64,000 nt of DNA from NCBI RefSeq assembly GCF_000968375.1, contig NZ_CP009933.1:992001-1056000 (forward strand), given 5' to 3'. The position numbers and the translations under genes are program-made. Source of the DNA: Clostridium scatologenes (GTDB taxonomy: Bacteria; Bacillota; Clostridia; Clostridiales; Clostridiaceae). Shown here piece after piece: positions 17,313 through 25,827 of the stretch (its first letter is position 1; each line of letters begins with the position of its first letter). The notes beneath the pieces are model-generated. The model worked only from the letters and a program-made list of their open reading frames with translations. It had not been told where the DNA came from and ran no database searches.

Positions 17313-17348
17313 AAATAAGCACTAGGTAATCTTTACTAGTGCTTATTT
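17313..17348 (+). terminator. Terminator of the nitrogenase-like/hyp operon
   Basis: AAATAAGCACTAG (17313-17325) pairs perfectly with CTAGTGCTTATTT (17336-17348). The stem itself ends in an AT-rich tail. A second weaker hairpin with T run (CTAAATTTTA/TAAAATTTAG, 17381-17424) follows. The converging chemoreceptor gene ends at 17490. Confidence 0.7.
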
Positions 17349-17489
17349 AAAATGGTTGAAAAATATATACAATGATATTTCTAAATTTTATTATTTTTCT
17401 TGTGAAGATTAAAATTTAGTTTTTAAGCATAATTAAGATTTTTAGTTATATGGCTTATATAAAGAATTGAAATTGATTTTTGTTTAAAA

Positions 17490-19202
17490 TTATAGTTTGA
17501 ATTTATTTACCATCTCATTAAGTTTTTGTGCAAGTTCTGCTTGACTTTGTGCAGTTAAGGCAACTTGTTTTATTGCCTTTGTTGTTTCATCTATATTTAT
17601 CTTTATTGTCTCTGCATTTTCTGATGATTTTTGTGAAGTTCCTGACATATTCTTTACTGCAGTACTTACTTGTCCAATTGTTGCTGTAAGTTCTTCTGAC
17701 ATGGAGGCTATACCTTCACACATTTCTGTTACAATTTCTGAATCTTTATAGTATTGATTCCCCATTTTTTCAAAATCCTCAAATTGAGGATCGACACTTT
17801 CATTTATGAATTTTAATATTTCATTACCATTTTCAGATATATTTTTAAAAGCGTCTTGAACTTTTAAAATGGTATCTTGTATACCTGTTACTGCTTCAGA
17901 AGATTGCTCTGCAAGTTTTCTTACCTCTTCTGCAACTACAGCAAAGCCTTTTCCCTGTTCTCCAGCTCTAGCAGCTTCAATAGCTGCGTTAAGTGCAAGT
18001 AAGTTAGTTTGTTCAGATATGCTTGCAATAGTATCAGCCATAATTCTTATATTACCTACAACTTTACCAGCTTGAATTGCCATTATCATATTTTTTTCTT
18101 TTTCTTCATATAAGTTTCTAACTTCTTTTATAGCGATTTTTCCATTTTCTTCAACTTCAGTGGCTCTTTTTTTAGATTGATTTGCATTCTTACTTCCATC
18201 TGCAGCTTTTATAGATAATTCATTAATACTAGAGTCTACTTCTTCCATGGAGGCAGCTATTTCTTCAGATGATGCACTAGCTTCTTGAACACTATTAGTT
18301 ATATTTTTTACTGAGATATCTATTTCTTGAGTTTTGGCAGATAATTCTTCTACTGTAGCAGAAAGTTCTTCACTTGATGCGCTCATATCTTGTGAATTTT
18401 CGATTATTAAGCTTACAAGTTTTCTAATATTTTCTTGAGCTTTTTGAAGCTCTCCTTCAGCTTGACCAAATTCGTCTTTTCTTGTAACTGGATAGTTGTG
18501 TGTCAAATCAAAAATAGATAAGTTGTGTGCCAAAGATAATGTTTTCATTAAAGGAATATTTATATCTCTTGATATAATAAATCCAAATGCAATTGCAATT
18601 AATAAGCCTACAATTGCTAATATTGTCATAGTTTTGTTTGAATTTATATATATTAAATGATTAGTTGCATTGAAGGCCTTGGCACCATCAAGATTTGTAT
18701 TTATTAACTTATCAATATCTTCAACCATTGAACTTTCTACAGAAGGTAATAATTTGGATTGTTTTACTGCTTCATCAAAATTTTCAGTATCAATAAGTTC
18801 TATAATGTTTTTTACTGAGGCTGTATATAGTCCTAAATGATTTTTAAATAATGACCATGTTTGTTTTTCTGTATCATTTATATATAATTGTTCATAAGTT
18901 TTTATATATTTGTCATTTTCGTCATTATTTTGTTGAATATCTTTTTCCAAGTCGGTCTTTTTTACACTATCTTTTATATAAGTAAGCTGTAGTAAATCAC
19001 TTTTAATTCCTGTTAAGTTTTGTTTCATATCTGTTAGCATATAAACACTTTGTAATTTATTATTGTACATTTTTTCTGAATTTGTATTTATTGTTTTTAA
19101 TGATGTTATACCGATAATTCCAACTACTGAAATTAATATGGACATTATAAGAAAAGATGTAAATAGTTTGGTTTTAACTTTTATGTTTTTTAAAAATCTC
19201 AT
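17490..19202 (-). CDS. Methyl-accepting chemotaxis protein
   Basis: The 570-residue protein has a transmembrane helix at about 10-32, an extracellular four-helix-bundle sensor (about 33-190; 4HB_MCP type), a second helix at about 193-213, a HAMP linker and a cytoplasmic signalling domain. The latter has the conserved tip EQTNLLALNAAIEAARAGEQGKGF followed by AVVAEEVRKLAEQS. It signals to CheA/CheW, which are not in this window. GGAGG precedes the ATG. The gene stands alone, facing the nitrogenase-like operon. Confidence 0.93.
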   Translation of the reverse strand: MRFLKNIKVKTKLFTSFLIMSILISVVGIIGITSLKTINTNSEKMYNNKLQSVYMLTDMKQNLTGIKSDLLQLTYIKDSVKKTDLEKDIQQNNDENDKYIKTYEQLYINDTEKQTWSLFKNHLGLYTASVKNIIELIDTENFDEAVKQSKLLPSVESSMVEDIDKLINTNLDGAKAFNATNHLIYINSNKTMTILAIVGLLIAIAFGFIISRDINIPLMKTLSLAHNLSIFDLTHNYPVTRKDEFGQAEGELQKAQENIRKLVSLIIENSQDMSASSEELSATVEELSAKTQEIDISVKNITNSVQEASASSEEIAASMEEVDSSINELSIKAADGSKNANQSKKRATEVEENGKIAIKEVRNLYEEKEKNMIMAIQAGKVVGNIRIMADTIASISEQTNLLALNAAIEAARAGEQGKGFAVVAEEVRKLAEQSSEAVTGIQDTILKVQDAFKNISENGNEILKFINESVDPQFEDFEKMGNQYYKDSEIVTEMCEGIASMSEELTATIGQVSTAVKNMSGTSQKSSENAETIKINIDETTKAIKQVALTAQSQAELAQKLNEMVNKFKL

Positions 19203-19605
19203 TGTAATTCCTCCATTAAGTAGATATTTATGCGTACTGAAATATTCTGTTTTTCAAATTAACTTTGATATTTTATTAAACATTGATTATTTGGATTTAA
19301 AATATATAGAGATTTAAAAAATATTAAATATTTATATTTGACTTGCGGTATTTAATACACATCCCTCCACATCACATTAAAATTTGTAATTAGAATAATT
19401 GACTTGATAACATATAATAAATTGTTTAAATTTACATAAAATTTGAATTGAGTGCATACTATTCAATGAGAAGTAAACGATTTACATAGATTTATTATAC
19501 TACAATTGTAATAAAATGCAAATATTGTATATTGATGTGCCACTAAAAGCTGAAAAAATAGTTTTATATATTTTGATAATAAAAAATATAATTTGTGATT
19601 ATGTA
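19203..19605. other. Long intergenic region, no gene recognised
   Basis: This stretch lies between the divergent chemoreceptor and the iron cluster. It is very AT-rich and has no convincing frame, repeat or hairpin. It presumably holds the chemoreceptor promoter on the minus strand, which I could not place with confidence. Confidence 0.5.
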
Positions 19606-19644
19606 TTGACAAAGTAATTGAATTTGATTATCATTATCATTGAA
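19606..19644 (+). promoter_or_regulatory. Promoter with overlapping Fur box upstream of the FeoC-like gene
   Basis: TTGACA (19606-19611) and TATCAT (19629-19634) are spaced by 17 bases. The -10 lies within TTGATTATCATTATCATTG (19624-19642), an array of Fur-type NATWAT hexamers. Repression by an iron-loaded Fur protein is inferred. Confidence 0.65.
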
Positions 19645-19760
19645 AGAGAAAATAAAATTAGTACTTTTAAATTATTTGGTCATTACTAAACTTGCATTTG
19701 ATATTTAGAAATGTGATTTTAGGACTATAAAGTAGATTTGTATGAATAGAGGGGAATTCT

Positions 19761-19910
19761 ATGCTTATTGGACTTTTAAATCTATTAAAAAAACCTGAGA
19801 AGTATTCTTTAAAAGAAATGGCTGAATTTTTTAAAACAGATATTTCGGCTATAAAAGTAGAGCTTAAATATTTAGAGCAAAAAGGTTATATAAAGGGATG
19901 GAAAGAGTGA
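19761..19910 (+). CDS. Small winged-helix protein, FeoC-like
   Basis: An ATG at 19761 with GAGGGGAA upstream opens a 49-residue frame (MLIGLLNLLKKPEKYSLKEM..., VELKYLEQKGYIKGWKE). The pattern is a winged helix-turn-helix like that of FeoC, the small accessory protein of ferrous iron transport. FeoC is usually about 75-80 residues and has a cysteine loop after the helix-turn-helix; that part is absent here, so this is either a minimal or a truncated form. It sits behind a Fur box and upstream of fur and feoAAB, which supports a link to iron uptake. Confidence 0.55.
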   Translation: MLIGLLNLLKKPEKYSLKEMAEFFKTDISAIKVELKYLEQKGYIKGWKE

Positions 19911-20015
19911 TTATTGCAGAATGAGATTACAGGTTAAGGCGAAATTTTAATGGGTATTAGCAATATAAGTATTTACAAAAATAGATATAAGTAGTATACT
20001 TAGATTGAAATTTGT

Positions 20016-20034
20016 GATAATGATATTCATTATC
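20016..20034. promoter_or_regulatory. Fur box upstream of the fur-like gene
   Basis: GATAATGATATTCATTATC differs from the 19-base Fur consensus GATAATGATAATCATTATC at one base. A weaker match, GAGAATGATTATCTATATC, lies at 20090-20108. The double site suggests self-regulation of the fur-like gene and control of the downstream iron genes. Confidence 0.8.
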
Positions 20035-20194
20035 GATTAGCAAAAATATAGATAGTAATATTTATATTTTTATTTTTTAAAAATTAGTTGAGAATGATTA
20101 TCTATATCAGTTAATTTGAAGTAAAAATAATATGTTGCATGTAATATAAATTTTTTTATATTAAGGTTTGCAATTATAGAAGGTAGTGATATAC

Positions 20195-20677
20195 ATGAAA
20201 AAGAAAACTACTGATATTAGTAACTTAAGTGAAAAGTTAATAAGTAATGGGTATAAAATTACAAAGCAAAGATGTGAAATTATAAAAGCAATATATGAAA
20301 ATAGTGTACATATGAATGCTGATGAAATATATAAAAAAGTAAAACATAAGAAAATAGGACTTAGCACAGTATATAGAAATCTCATGATATTAGAAACTGT
20401 TGGGATAATAAAAAGAATTAATGCAGCAAATACAAGCTACTATGAATTACAAAGTATAGGAGAAATTGATATACATGCGAAATGCATAAGGTGTAACAAG
20501 ATAGTAGATATAAAAAAAGAGAAACTAGAAGAAAATGCAAAGAAATTAATAAAAAATATTAAGCAAGAACGAGGAAGTATAATCAATAGTGCAAGTATTG
20601 TGCTGTCAGTAATATGTGAAAAGTGTAAAAGTGAAATTATATTAAATAGAAATTCTAACAAAGGAAGAGATGGATGA
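20195..20677 (+). CDS. fur: Fur-family metalloregulator
   Basis: The 160-residue protein has the Fur winged helix (YKITKQRCEIIKAIYENSVHMNADEIY, IGLSTVYRNLMILETVGII) and a dimerisation domain with two CxxC zinc pairs (CIRCNK, CEKCKS). The ATG at 20195 is preferred over the GTG at 20186, because AGAAGG is too close to the latter. Among Fur, Zur and PerR, the iron context and the perfect Fur-type boxes around it favour Fur. It is followed by flavodoxin and ferrous iron transport genes. Confidence 0.85.
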   Translation: MKKKTTDISNLSEKLISNGYKITKQRCEIIKAIYENSVHMNADEIYKKVKHKKIGLSTVYRNLMILETVGIIKRINAANTSYYELQSIGEIDIHAKCIRCNKIVDIKKEKLEENAKKLIKNIKQERGSIINSASIVLSVICEKCKSEIILNRNSNKGRDG

Positions 20678-20768
20678 TAGTGTAAGTAAATAATTAATTT
20701 TAAAATAATATATAAATTATCAAGTACATAAGTGCTTATCTATAGTTTTTTACAAGGAGGAGATTAAT

Positions 20769-21197
20769 TTGAAAAATGTAGTAATTATTTATTGGAGTGG
20801 GACAGGCAATACAGAAGCTATGGCAACAGGTGTTATGGATGGTGCAAAATCAGAAAATGTAAATGTAAGATTACTTAATGTGGGAGAAGCAAAGGTAGAA
20901 GATGTTTTAAAAGCAGATGCAGTAGCTCTTGGATGCCCATCTATGGGATCAGAACAACTTGAAGAATCTGAAATGGAACCATTTATTGAATCAATTTCCG
21001 ATGCAATTGAGGGTAAAGATACTGCATTATTTGGCTCATATGGATGGGGTAATGGTGAATGGATGACTGACTGGCAAGAAAGAATGGAATCCTATGGAGC
21101 AAGGGTTATAGAAGATGGTTTTATAATTAATAATGAACCAGATGAAGATGGTATTAAAAAATGCAAGGAGCTTGGTGAACTTTTAGCAAGGGCTTAA
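20769..21197 (+). CDS. Flavodoxin
   Basis: The 142-residue protein has the FMN phosphate loop WSGTGNTEAMA near the N-terminus, GCPSMGSEQLEE and FGSYGWGNGEWMTDW, all typical of clostridial flavodoxins. It replaces ferredoxin as electron carrier under iron shortage. The start is a TTG at 20769 behind a strong AAGGAGGAG site; no ATG fits. It lies between the fur-like gene and DUF3793, consistent with iron-controlled expression. Confidence 0.93.
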   Translation: MKNVVIIYWSGTGNTEAMATGVMDGAKSENVNVRLLNVGEAKVEDVLKADAVALGCPSMGSEQLEESEMEPFIESISDAIEGKDTALFGSYGWGNGEWMTDWQERMESYGARVIEDGFIINNEPDEDGIKKCKELGELLARA

Positions 21198-21233
21198 GAA
21201 ATATATTAAACATAAAGTAATGGAGGATGTTTT

Positions 21234-21839
21234 ATGGGTAAAGAAGAGTTGAAAAAATTTTTTATTGTTACAAATAATTATGATGATTTGGAATATTTAT
21301 TTTCAGTAATAGTATGTAGTGCAGGACCAACTATAAAAAAATATAAAGCATCTTCTTTAATTACTTTTGGTAAGAATAATAGAAACTTAAACAGTATATG
21401 GGGAAAATATAAAAATGAAGTTAAGGAAACATTAGATATTGATTATTTTGAATTGAAAAAGGATGCAGAAAGTACAATAGTGTTGTTTTTTAATAAAGAA
21501 AAGGTTGAATTTAATGTAAGAGAAAGCAAAAATGTAGAGTTTTTAAAAAGATTTGGATACAACGAAAATATGAGTGTTGAACAGAGCTTAACTCTTCTAA
21601 GTAAAAGATTTGAACATATGTGTCCTCATGAAATTGGAATTTTTTTAGGATATCCAGTAGAAGATGTAACAGCTTTTATTGATTGTCCTAATGCAGAATG
21701 TAAAATGATAGGATATTGGAAAGTATATCATGACATTAAAAAGGCTAAAGCTATTTTTAATAAATATGATGAAATAAAATATACTATCATGAAGCTAATG
21801 ATAAAAGGTATTAAACCAACAGAATTATTAAGAAGTTAA
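21234..21839 (+). CDS. DUF3793 family protein
   Basis: The 201-residue protein matches the pattern of DUF3793, a clostridial family that often sits beside flavodoxin and iron genes: CPHEIGIFLGYPVEDVTAFI and the following cysteine-containing CPNAECKMIGYWKVY are typical. No catalytic motif is known and no membrane segment is visible. A ribosome site (GGAGGATG) precedes the ATG. The context suggests a role in iron limitation, which is inference. Confidence 0.75.
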   Translation: MGKEELKKFFIVTNNYDDLEYLFSVIVCSAGPTIKKYKASSLITFGKNNRNLNSIWGKYKNEVKETLDIDYFELKKDAESTIVLFFNKEKVEFNVRESKNVEFLKRFGYNENMSVEQSLTLLSKRFEHMCPHEIGIFLGYPVEDVTAFIDCPNAECKMIGYWKVYHDIKKAKAIFNKYDEIKYTIMKLMIKGIKPTELLRS

Positions 21840-21911
21840 ACTTAGTATGATTAAGAAGTTTTAATAAAAGTAGAGATTCAAATATAAGATATGATGAAGG
21901 AGGAAAAGACT

Positions 21912-22121
21912 ATGCCATTAATATTAGCAGGTAAAGGAAATGAAATGAATATTATAAAGATAATTGGAAATGATGAGACAAAAAGATTTTTAAATAGTCT
22001 AGGTTTTGTAGTTGGAGAAACTGTTAAAATTATTTCGGAAATTGGTGGAAATATAATAATAAATATTAAAGACAGCAGAGTTGCATTAGATAAAAGCATG
22101 GCAAGTCGAATAATAGTTTAG
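21912..22121 (+). CDS. feoA: FeoA-family protein 1
   Basis: The 69-residue protein is a small SH3-like FeoA domain (LGFVVGETVKIISEIGGNIIINIKDSRVALD). The ATG at 21912 behind GAAGGAGGAAAA is used; an upstream ATG at 21891 lies before that ribosome site. FeoA binds the cytoplasmic side of FeoB and is needed for ferrous iron uptake. It is followed after 20 bases by a second, different FeoA. Confidence 0.9.
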   Translation: MPLILAGKGNEMNIIKIIGNDETKRFLNSLGFVVGETVKIISEIGGNIIINIKDSRVALDKSMASRIIV

Positions 22122-22141
22122 ACAAGAGGAGGTCATTTTTA

Positions 22142-22363
22142 ATGAGCACATTAAAAGAAATAAAGTGTGGGCAAACCATTAAGGTTAAGAAAATTGATGG
22201 AGTAGGAGCTGTTCGTAGACGTATTATGGATATGGGCATTACAAGAGGTTGTGAAATTTATGTACGCAAGGTAGCCCCACTTGGAGATCCTATAGAATTA
22301 ACTATTCGTGGATATGAATTATCGATTCGTAAAGCCGATGCAGAAATGATTCTTGTAGAGTAA
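22142..22363 (+). CDS. feoA: FeoA-family protein 2
   Basis: The 73-residue protein has the canonical FeoA pattern (CGQTIKVKKIDG, RRRIMDMGITRGCEIYV, GDPIELTIRGYELSIRKADAEMI). A strong AAGAGGAGG precedes the ATG. It is closer to the standard FeoA than the gene before it. Paired FeoA genes upstream of feoB are common in Clostridium. Confidence 0.95.
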   Translation: MSTLKEIKCGQTIKVKKIDGVGAVRRRIMDMGITRGCEIYVRKVAPLGDPIELTIRGYELSIRKADAEMILVE

Positions 22364-22378
22364 TAAGGAGGAGTAGAA

Positions 22379-24529
22379 ATGACAATTAAAATAGGACTTG
22401 CTGGTAATCCCAACTGTGGAAAGACTACTATGTTTAATGAACTTACAGGTTCATCACAGTATGTTGGTAACTGGCCTGGAGTAACAGTTGAAAAAAAAGG
22501 TGGTAAGCTAAAAGGAAATAAAGATGTTGAAATTGTAGATTTGCCAGGTATTTATTCTTTATCGCCATATACTTTAGAAGAAGTAGTAACACGTAATTTT
22601 ATGATAAATGATAAGCCAGATGCAGTAATTAATATAGTAGATGCATCAAATATCGAAAGAAATTTATACTTAACAACTCAAATTTTAGAACTTGGAATTC
22701 CAACGGTTGTAGCACTTAATATGATGGATGTTGTAGAAAAAAATGGAGATAAAATTGATATAGATAAGTTATCAAAAATGCTTGGATGTCCGGTTGTTGA
22801 AACATCTGCTCTTAAAGGAAATGGTGTTTCGGCTGCTGCGAAAAAAGCAATTGAAATTGCAAAGAGTAAGAATAAACCAGATTTTGAATTAAATTTCTCC
22901 AAGGAAGCAAAAAGTGCTTTTCAAGAAATAGAAAAAATTATTGTAAAAAGCATTCCACATGAAGGGATTGAAACTTCTTGGCTCACCATCAAACTTTTTG
23001 AACGTGATGAGAACATAATTAAAAAGTTAAATATCTCAAAAAATATATTAGATGAAATAGAAATTATAATACAAAAATATGAAGCTGAACTTGATGATGA
23101 TAGTGAAAGTATTGTTACAGGAGATAGGTATGCTTTTATAGGAGATGTGATTTCAAAATCCGTTAAGAAGAATAGAAAAGGAAGTGAAACAACTTCAGAT
23201 AAGATAGACAAAATTGTTACAAATCGTTTTCTAGCATTACCAATTTTTGCAGCTATTATGTTTGGAGTATATTACATAGCAATCAGCAAAGTTGGAACTC
23301 CAATGACTGATTGGGTAAATGATACACTATTTGGAGATATTATTCAAGGAAATGTTTCAAATTGGTTAGCAAGTGCACAAGTTGCTGATTGGTTACAAGG
23401 ATTAATAATAAAAGGAATAATTGGTGGAGTTGGATCAGTGCTTGGGTTTGTTCCACAAATAATGGTTTTATTCTTACTATTATCAATTTTAGAAGATTGT
23501 GGATATATGGCGAGAGTAGCTTTTATTATGGATAGAGTTTTTCGTAAGTTTGGACTTTCAGGTAAATCTTTTATACCAATGCTAATTAGTTCAGGATGCG
23601 GTGTTCCAGGCGTTATGGCAACTCGTACTATGGAAAATGATAGGGATAGAAAAATGACAATTATGCTAACTACATTTATTCCATGCAGTGCTAAATTACC
23701 AATTATTGCATTAATTGCAGGAGCACTTTTTGGTGGAGCCTCTTGGGTAGCACCAGCAGCTTATTTTTTAGGAATAATAATGATTATCATTTGCGGAATT
23801 ATATTAAAGAAAACTAAATTATTTTCTGGAGAACCATCACCATTTGTTATGGAGCTTCCACAATATCACATTCCAAGTGCAAAGGGAGTTTTAATGCATA
23901 TGTGGGATAGGGGAAAAGCATTTATTGTTAAAGCAGGTACAATAATCTTTGTTTCTTGTGGTGTGATATGGTTTTTACAATCCTTTAACTGGTCACTTGC
24001 TATGGTGGATGCAGGAGAAAGTATGCTTGCAAGTATTGGAACTGTAATAGCTCCTATTTTTAAGCCTCTTGGATTTGGTAATTGGCAGTCAGCTGTTGCT
24101 ACAGTTACTGGCTTAGTTGCTAAGGAAAATGTTGTTGGAACCTTTGGAGTTTTATATGGTATATCTGATGCAGCATCAGATACTCCAGCACTTGTAACAA
24201 ATGTTGCAGCCATGTTTACAGTTGCCAGCGCTTTTGCTTTCGTAGTATTTAATATGCTTTGCGCTCCTTGCTTTGCAGCAATTGGTGCAATAAGACGTGA
24301 AATGGGTTCATGGAAATGGACATGGATTACTTTAGGATTTCAAACTTTTACAGCTTATATAACTGCACTTGTTATAAATCAAGTTGGTAGCTTCATTATA
24401 GGAAAAGGAACTTTAAGTGGTGCTATAATTTCAATAATAGTAGCAATTGCAGTAGTTGCAATAGCTATAACTACAGGAAAAAGCGCTAGAAACAAAGAAA
24501 TTAAAACACAGGTAAGCTATACAAGATAA
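22379..24529 (+). CDS. feoB: FeoB, ferrous iron transporter
   Basis: The 716-residue membrane protein has an N-terminal G domain with the P-loop GNPNCGKTT (9-17), DLPGIYSL and NMMD, then a helical linker and a membrane domain with gate motifs. Visible conserved segments include LLSILEDCGYMARVAFIMDR, SGCGVPGVMATRTM, FIPCSAKLPI, LVAKENVVGTFGVLYG and NMLCAPCFAAIGAIRREMG. It imports Fe(II) across the membrane. It follows feoA directly and belongs to the same Fur-controlled unit. Length is normal. Confidence 0.97.
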   Translation: MTIKIGLAGNPNCGKTTMFNELTGSSQYVGNWPGVTVEKKGGKLKGNKDVEIVDLPGIYSLSPYTLEEVVTRNFMINDKPDAVINIVDASNIERNLYLTTQILELGIPTVVALNMMDVVEKNGDKIDIDKLSKMLGCPVVETSALKGNGVSAAAKKAIEIAKSKNKPDFELNFSKEAKSAFQEIEKIIVKSIPHEGIETSWLTIKLFERDENIIKKLNISKNILDEIEIIIQKYEAELDDDSESIVTGDRYAFIGDVISKSVKKNRKGSETTSDKIDKIVTNRFLALPIFAAIMFGVYYIAISKVGTPMTDWVNDTLFGDIIQGNVSNWLASAQVADWLQGLIIKGIIGGVGSVLGFVPQIMVLFLLLSILEDCGYMARVAFIMDRVFRKFGLSGKSFIPMLISSGCGVPGVMATRTMENDRDRKMTIMLTTFIPCSAKLPIIALIAGALFGGASWVAPAAYFLGIIMIIICGIILKKTKLFSGEPSPFVMELPQYHIPSAKGVLMHMWDRGKAFIVKAGTIIFVSCGVIWFLQSFNWSLAMVDAGESMLASIGTVIAPIFKPLGFGNWQSAVATVTGLVAKENVVGTFGVLYGISDAASDTPALVTNVAAMFTVASAFAFVVFNMLCAPCFAAIGAIRREMGSWKWTWITLGFQTFTAYITALVINQVGSFIIGKGTLSGAIISIIVAIAVVAIAITTGKSARNKEIKTQVSYTR

Positions 24530-24565
24530 TGAAACTTTAAATATAAAGATAGGAAGTGATGTTTT

Positions 24566-24718
24566 ATGATAGCAACAATTTTAATAGCAGGTATTATATT
24601 TGCATTAATGGTTTTAGTTATAGTAAAGCAAGTTAAAAAATCAAAAAATGGCGAGAGCGGCTGTGGTTGTGGCTGCAGCAATTGCTCTTCATCTAGTGTA
24701 TGCCACGGGAAGAAATAA
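24566..24718 (+). CDS. FeoB-associated Cys-rich membrane protein
   Basis: A 50-residue frame has one N-terminal transmembrane helix (ATILIAGIIFALMVLVIV), a basic stretch (KQVKKSKNG) and a cysteine-rich tail (CGCGCSNC..., VCHGKK). This is the pattern of the FeoB-associated Cys-rich family (PF12669). GGAAGTGAT precedes the ATG. It lies 36 bases after feoB and ends just before the terminator. The tail may bind iron near the FeoB exit. Confidence 0.85.
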   Translation: MIATILIAGIIFALMVLVIVKQVKKSKNGESGCGCGCSNCSSSSVCHGKK

Positions 24719-24728
24719 AATAAAAAAA

Positions 24729-24762
24729 GAGCTTCAGTTTTTATAAGCTGAAGCTCCTTTTT
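24729..24762. terminator. Bidirectional terminator between feo operon and AEC transporter
   Basis: GAGCTTCAG (24729-24737) and CTGAAGCTC (24748-24756) pair perfectly. A T run follows on the plus strand and an A run precedes, giving T's on the minus strand, so both converging units can stop here. Confidence 0.88.
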
Positions 24763-24771
24763 AATGAAGTT

Positions 24772-25683
24772 TTAAAGAAAAAATTTAATTACTAAAGGTA
24801 TGGTAACTACAGATAAAAGTGATGAAAATGATACTATAAAAGCAGAATACTCTTTATTTTTATTGAAGTTTTCTGCAAAAATTGTAGTTAACGCACCTGC
24901 AGGCATAGCTTGCATTAATATAAAAGTTTTTAAAACCATGGAATTTTCTTTAAATAATATGGACATACAGTATAATATTAATGGCAATAGTATGAGTTTT
25001 ATCATTGAACCATAATACATGCTTTTATCCTTAATAATCTTTTTAAGTTCACTTCTAGATAATAAGCTTCCTATTATAAGCATAGATATTGGTGTTGTAA
25101 GTCCTCCAACCATTTTTGTGGTATTTAACAATAGAGGAGGTATTTTTATTGAAAATATCATAATTAGAAGTCCTATTACTGAAGATACCACTCCAGGGTT
25201 TTTAAGTGATTCCTTCAAGCCTTTAATATCACTTTTATTATTGAATAACATTACTCCATAGGTCCATACAAAAATATTGAATATCATATTGAAAATGGCA
25301 GCATATACTACTCCTTCATTTCCAAAAACACTTTGAGCTACAGGAAATCCCATAAAGCCGCAATTGGAAAAGACCATTGCAAATTCAAGAACATTTCTTT
25401 TACTCTTATCGACCTTTATAAGCAAGGGTTTTACTAGCAGTGGAGTTAGTAAAAATATTGCAAAGCTGTAGATAAAAGCTTTTATAACATTGTTTGCAAC
25501 ATCAGGTCCATAAGATATACTAAAAGATGAAATAACAAGAAAAGGGGTTGTTATTTCTACTAATAGCTTGGATAAACCATTTGAGAAATTTTCGTCTATA
25601 ATATTTTTCTTTCCACCATAGAAACCTACCAAGGCAACTAAAAATAAAGATATTATTTGAGTTATTACTGTGTTTATTTCCAT
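24772..25683 (-). CDS. AEC family (auxin efflux carrier-type) transporter
   Basis: The 303-residue protein has about ten hydrophobic helices in two five-helix halves, with motifs of the AEC/membrane transport family (GLSKLLVEITTPFLVISSF, FSNCGFMGFPVAQSVFGNEGV, GGLTTPISMLIIGSLLSR). Bacterial members transport organic acids such as malate or other anions; the substrate here is unknown. GGAAGG precedes the ATG. It stands alone. Confidence 0.85.
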   Translation of the reverse strand: MEINTVITQIISLFLVALVGFYGGKKNIIDENFSNGLSKLLVEITTPFLVISSFSISYGPDVANNVIKAFIYSFAIFLLTPLLVKPLLIKVDKSKRNVLEFAMVFSNCGFMGFPVAQSVFGNEGVVYAAIFNMIFNIFVWTYGVMLFNNKSDIKGLKESLKNPGVVSSVIGLLIMIFSIKIPPLLLNTTKMVGGLTTPISMLIIGSLLSRSELKKIIKDKSMYYGSMIKLILLPLILYCMSILFKENSMVLKTFILMQAMPAGALTTIFAENFNKNKEYSAFIVSFSSLLSVVTIPLVIKFFL

Positions 25684-25827
25684 AAATTAACCTTCCAACT
25701 TTTTTATAATTCATGTTTACATACTATATATGATAGAAACTTGTACAAATAATTCTATCATATATAAATAATATGTAAATTGTCAAATACTAAATTTAAA
25801 GTTAAAAAGGTTTTCAGTGATTAATTA

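Noticed and set aside
17490..19202. Plus-strand open frame inside the chemoreceptor gene
   Set aside because: It is the mirror of the alanine-rich signalling region and has no ribosome site.
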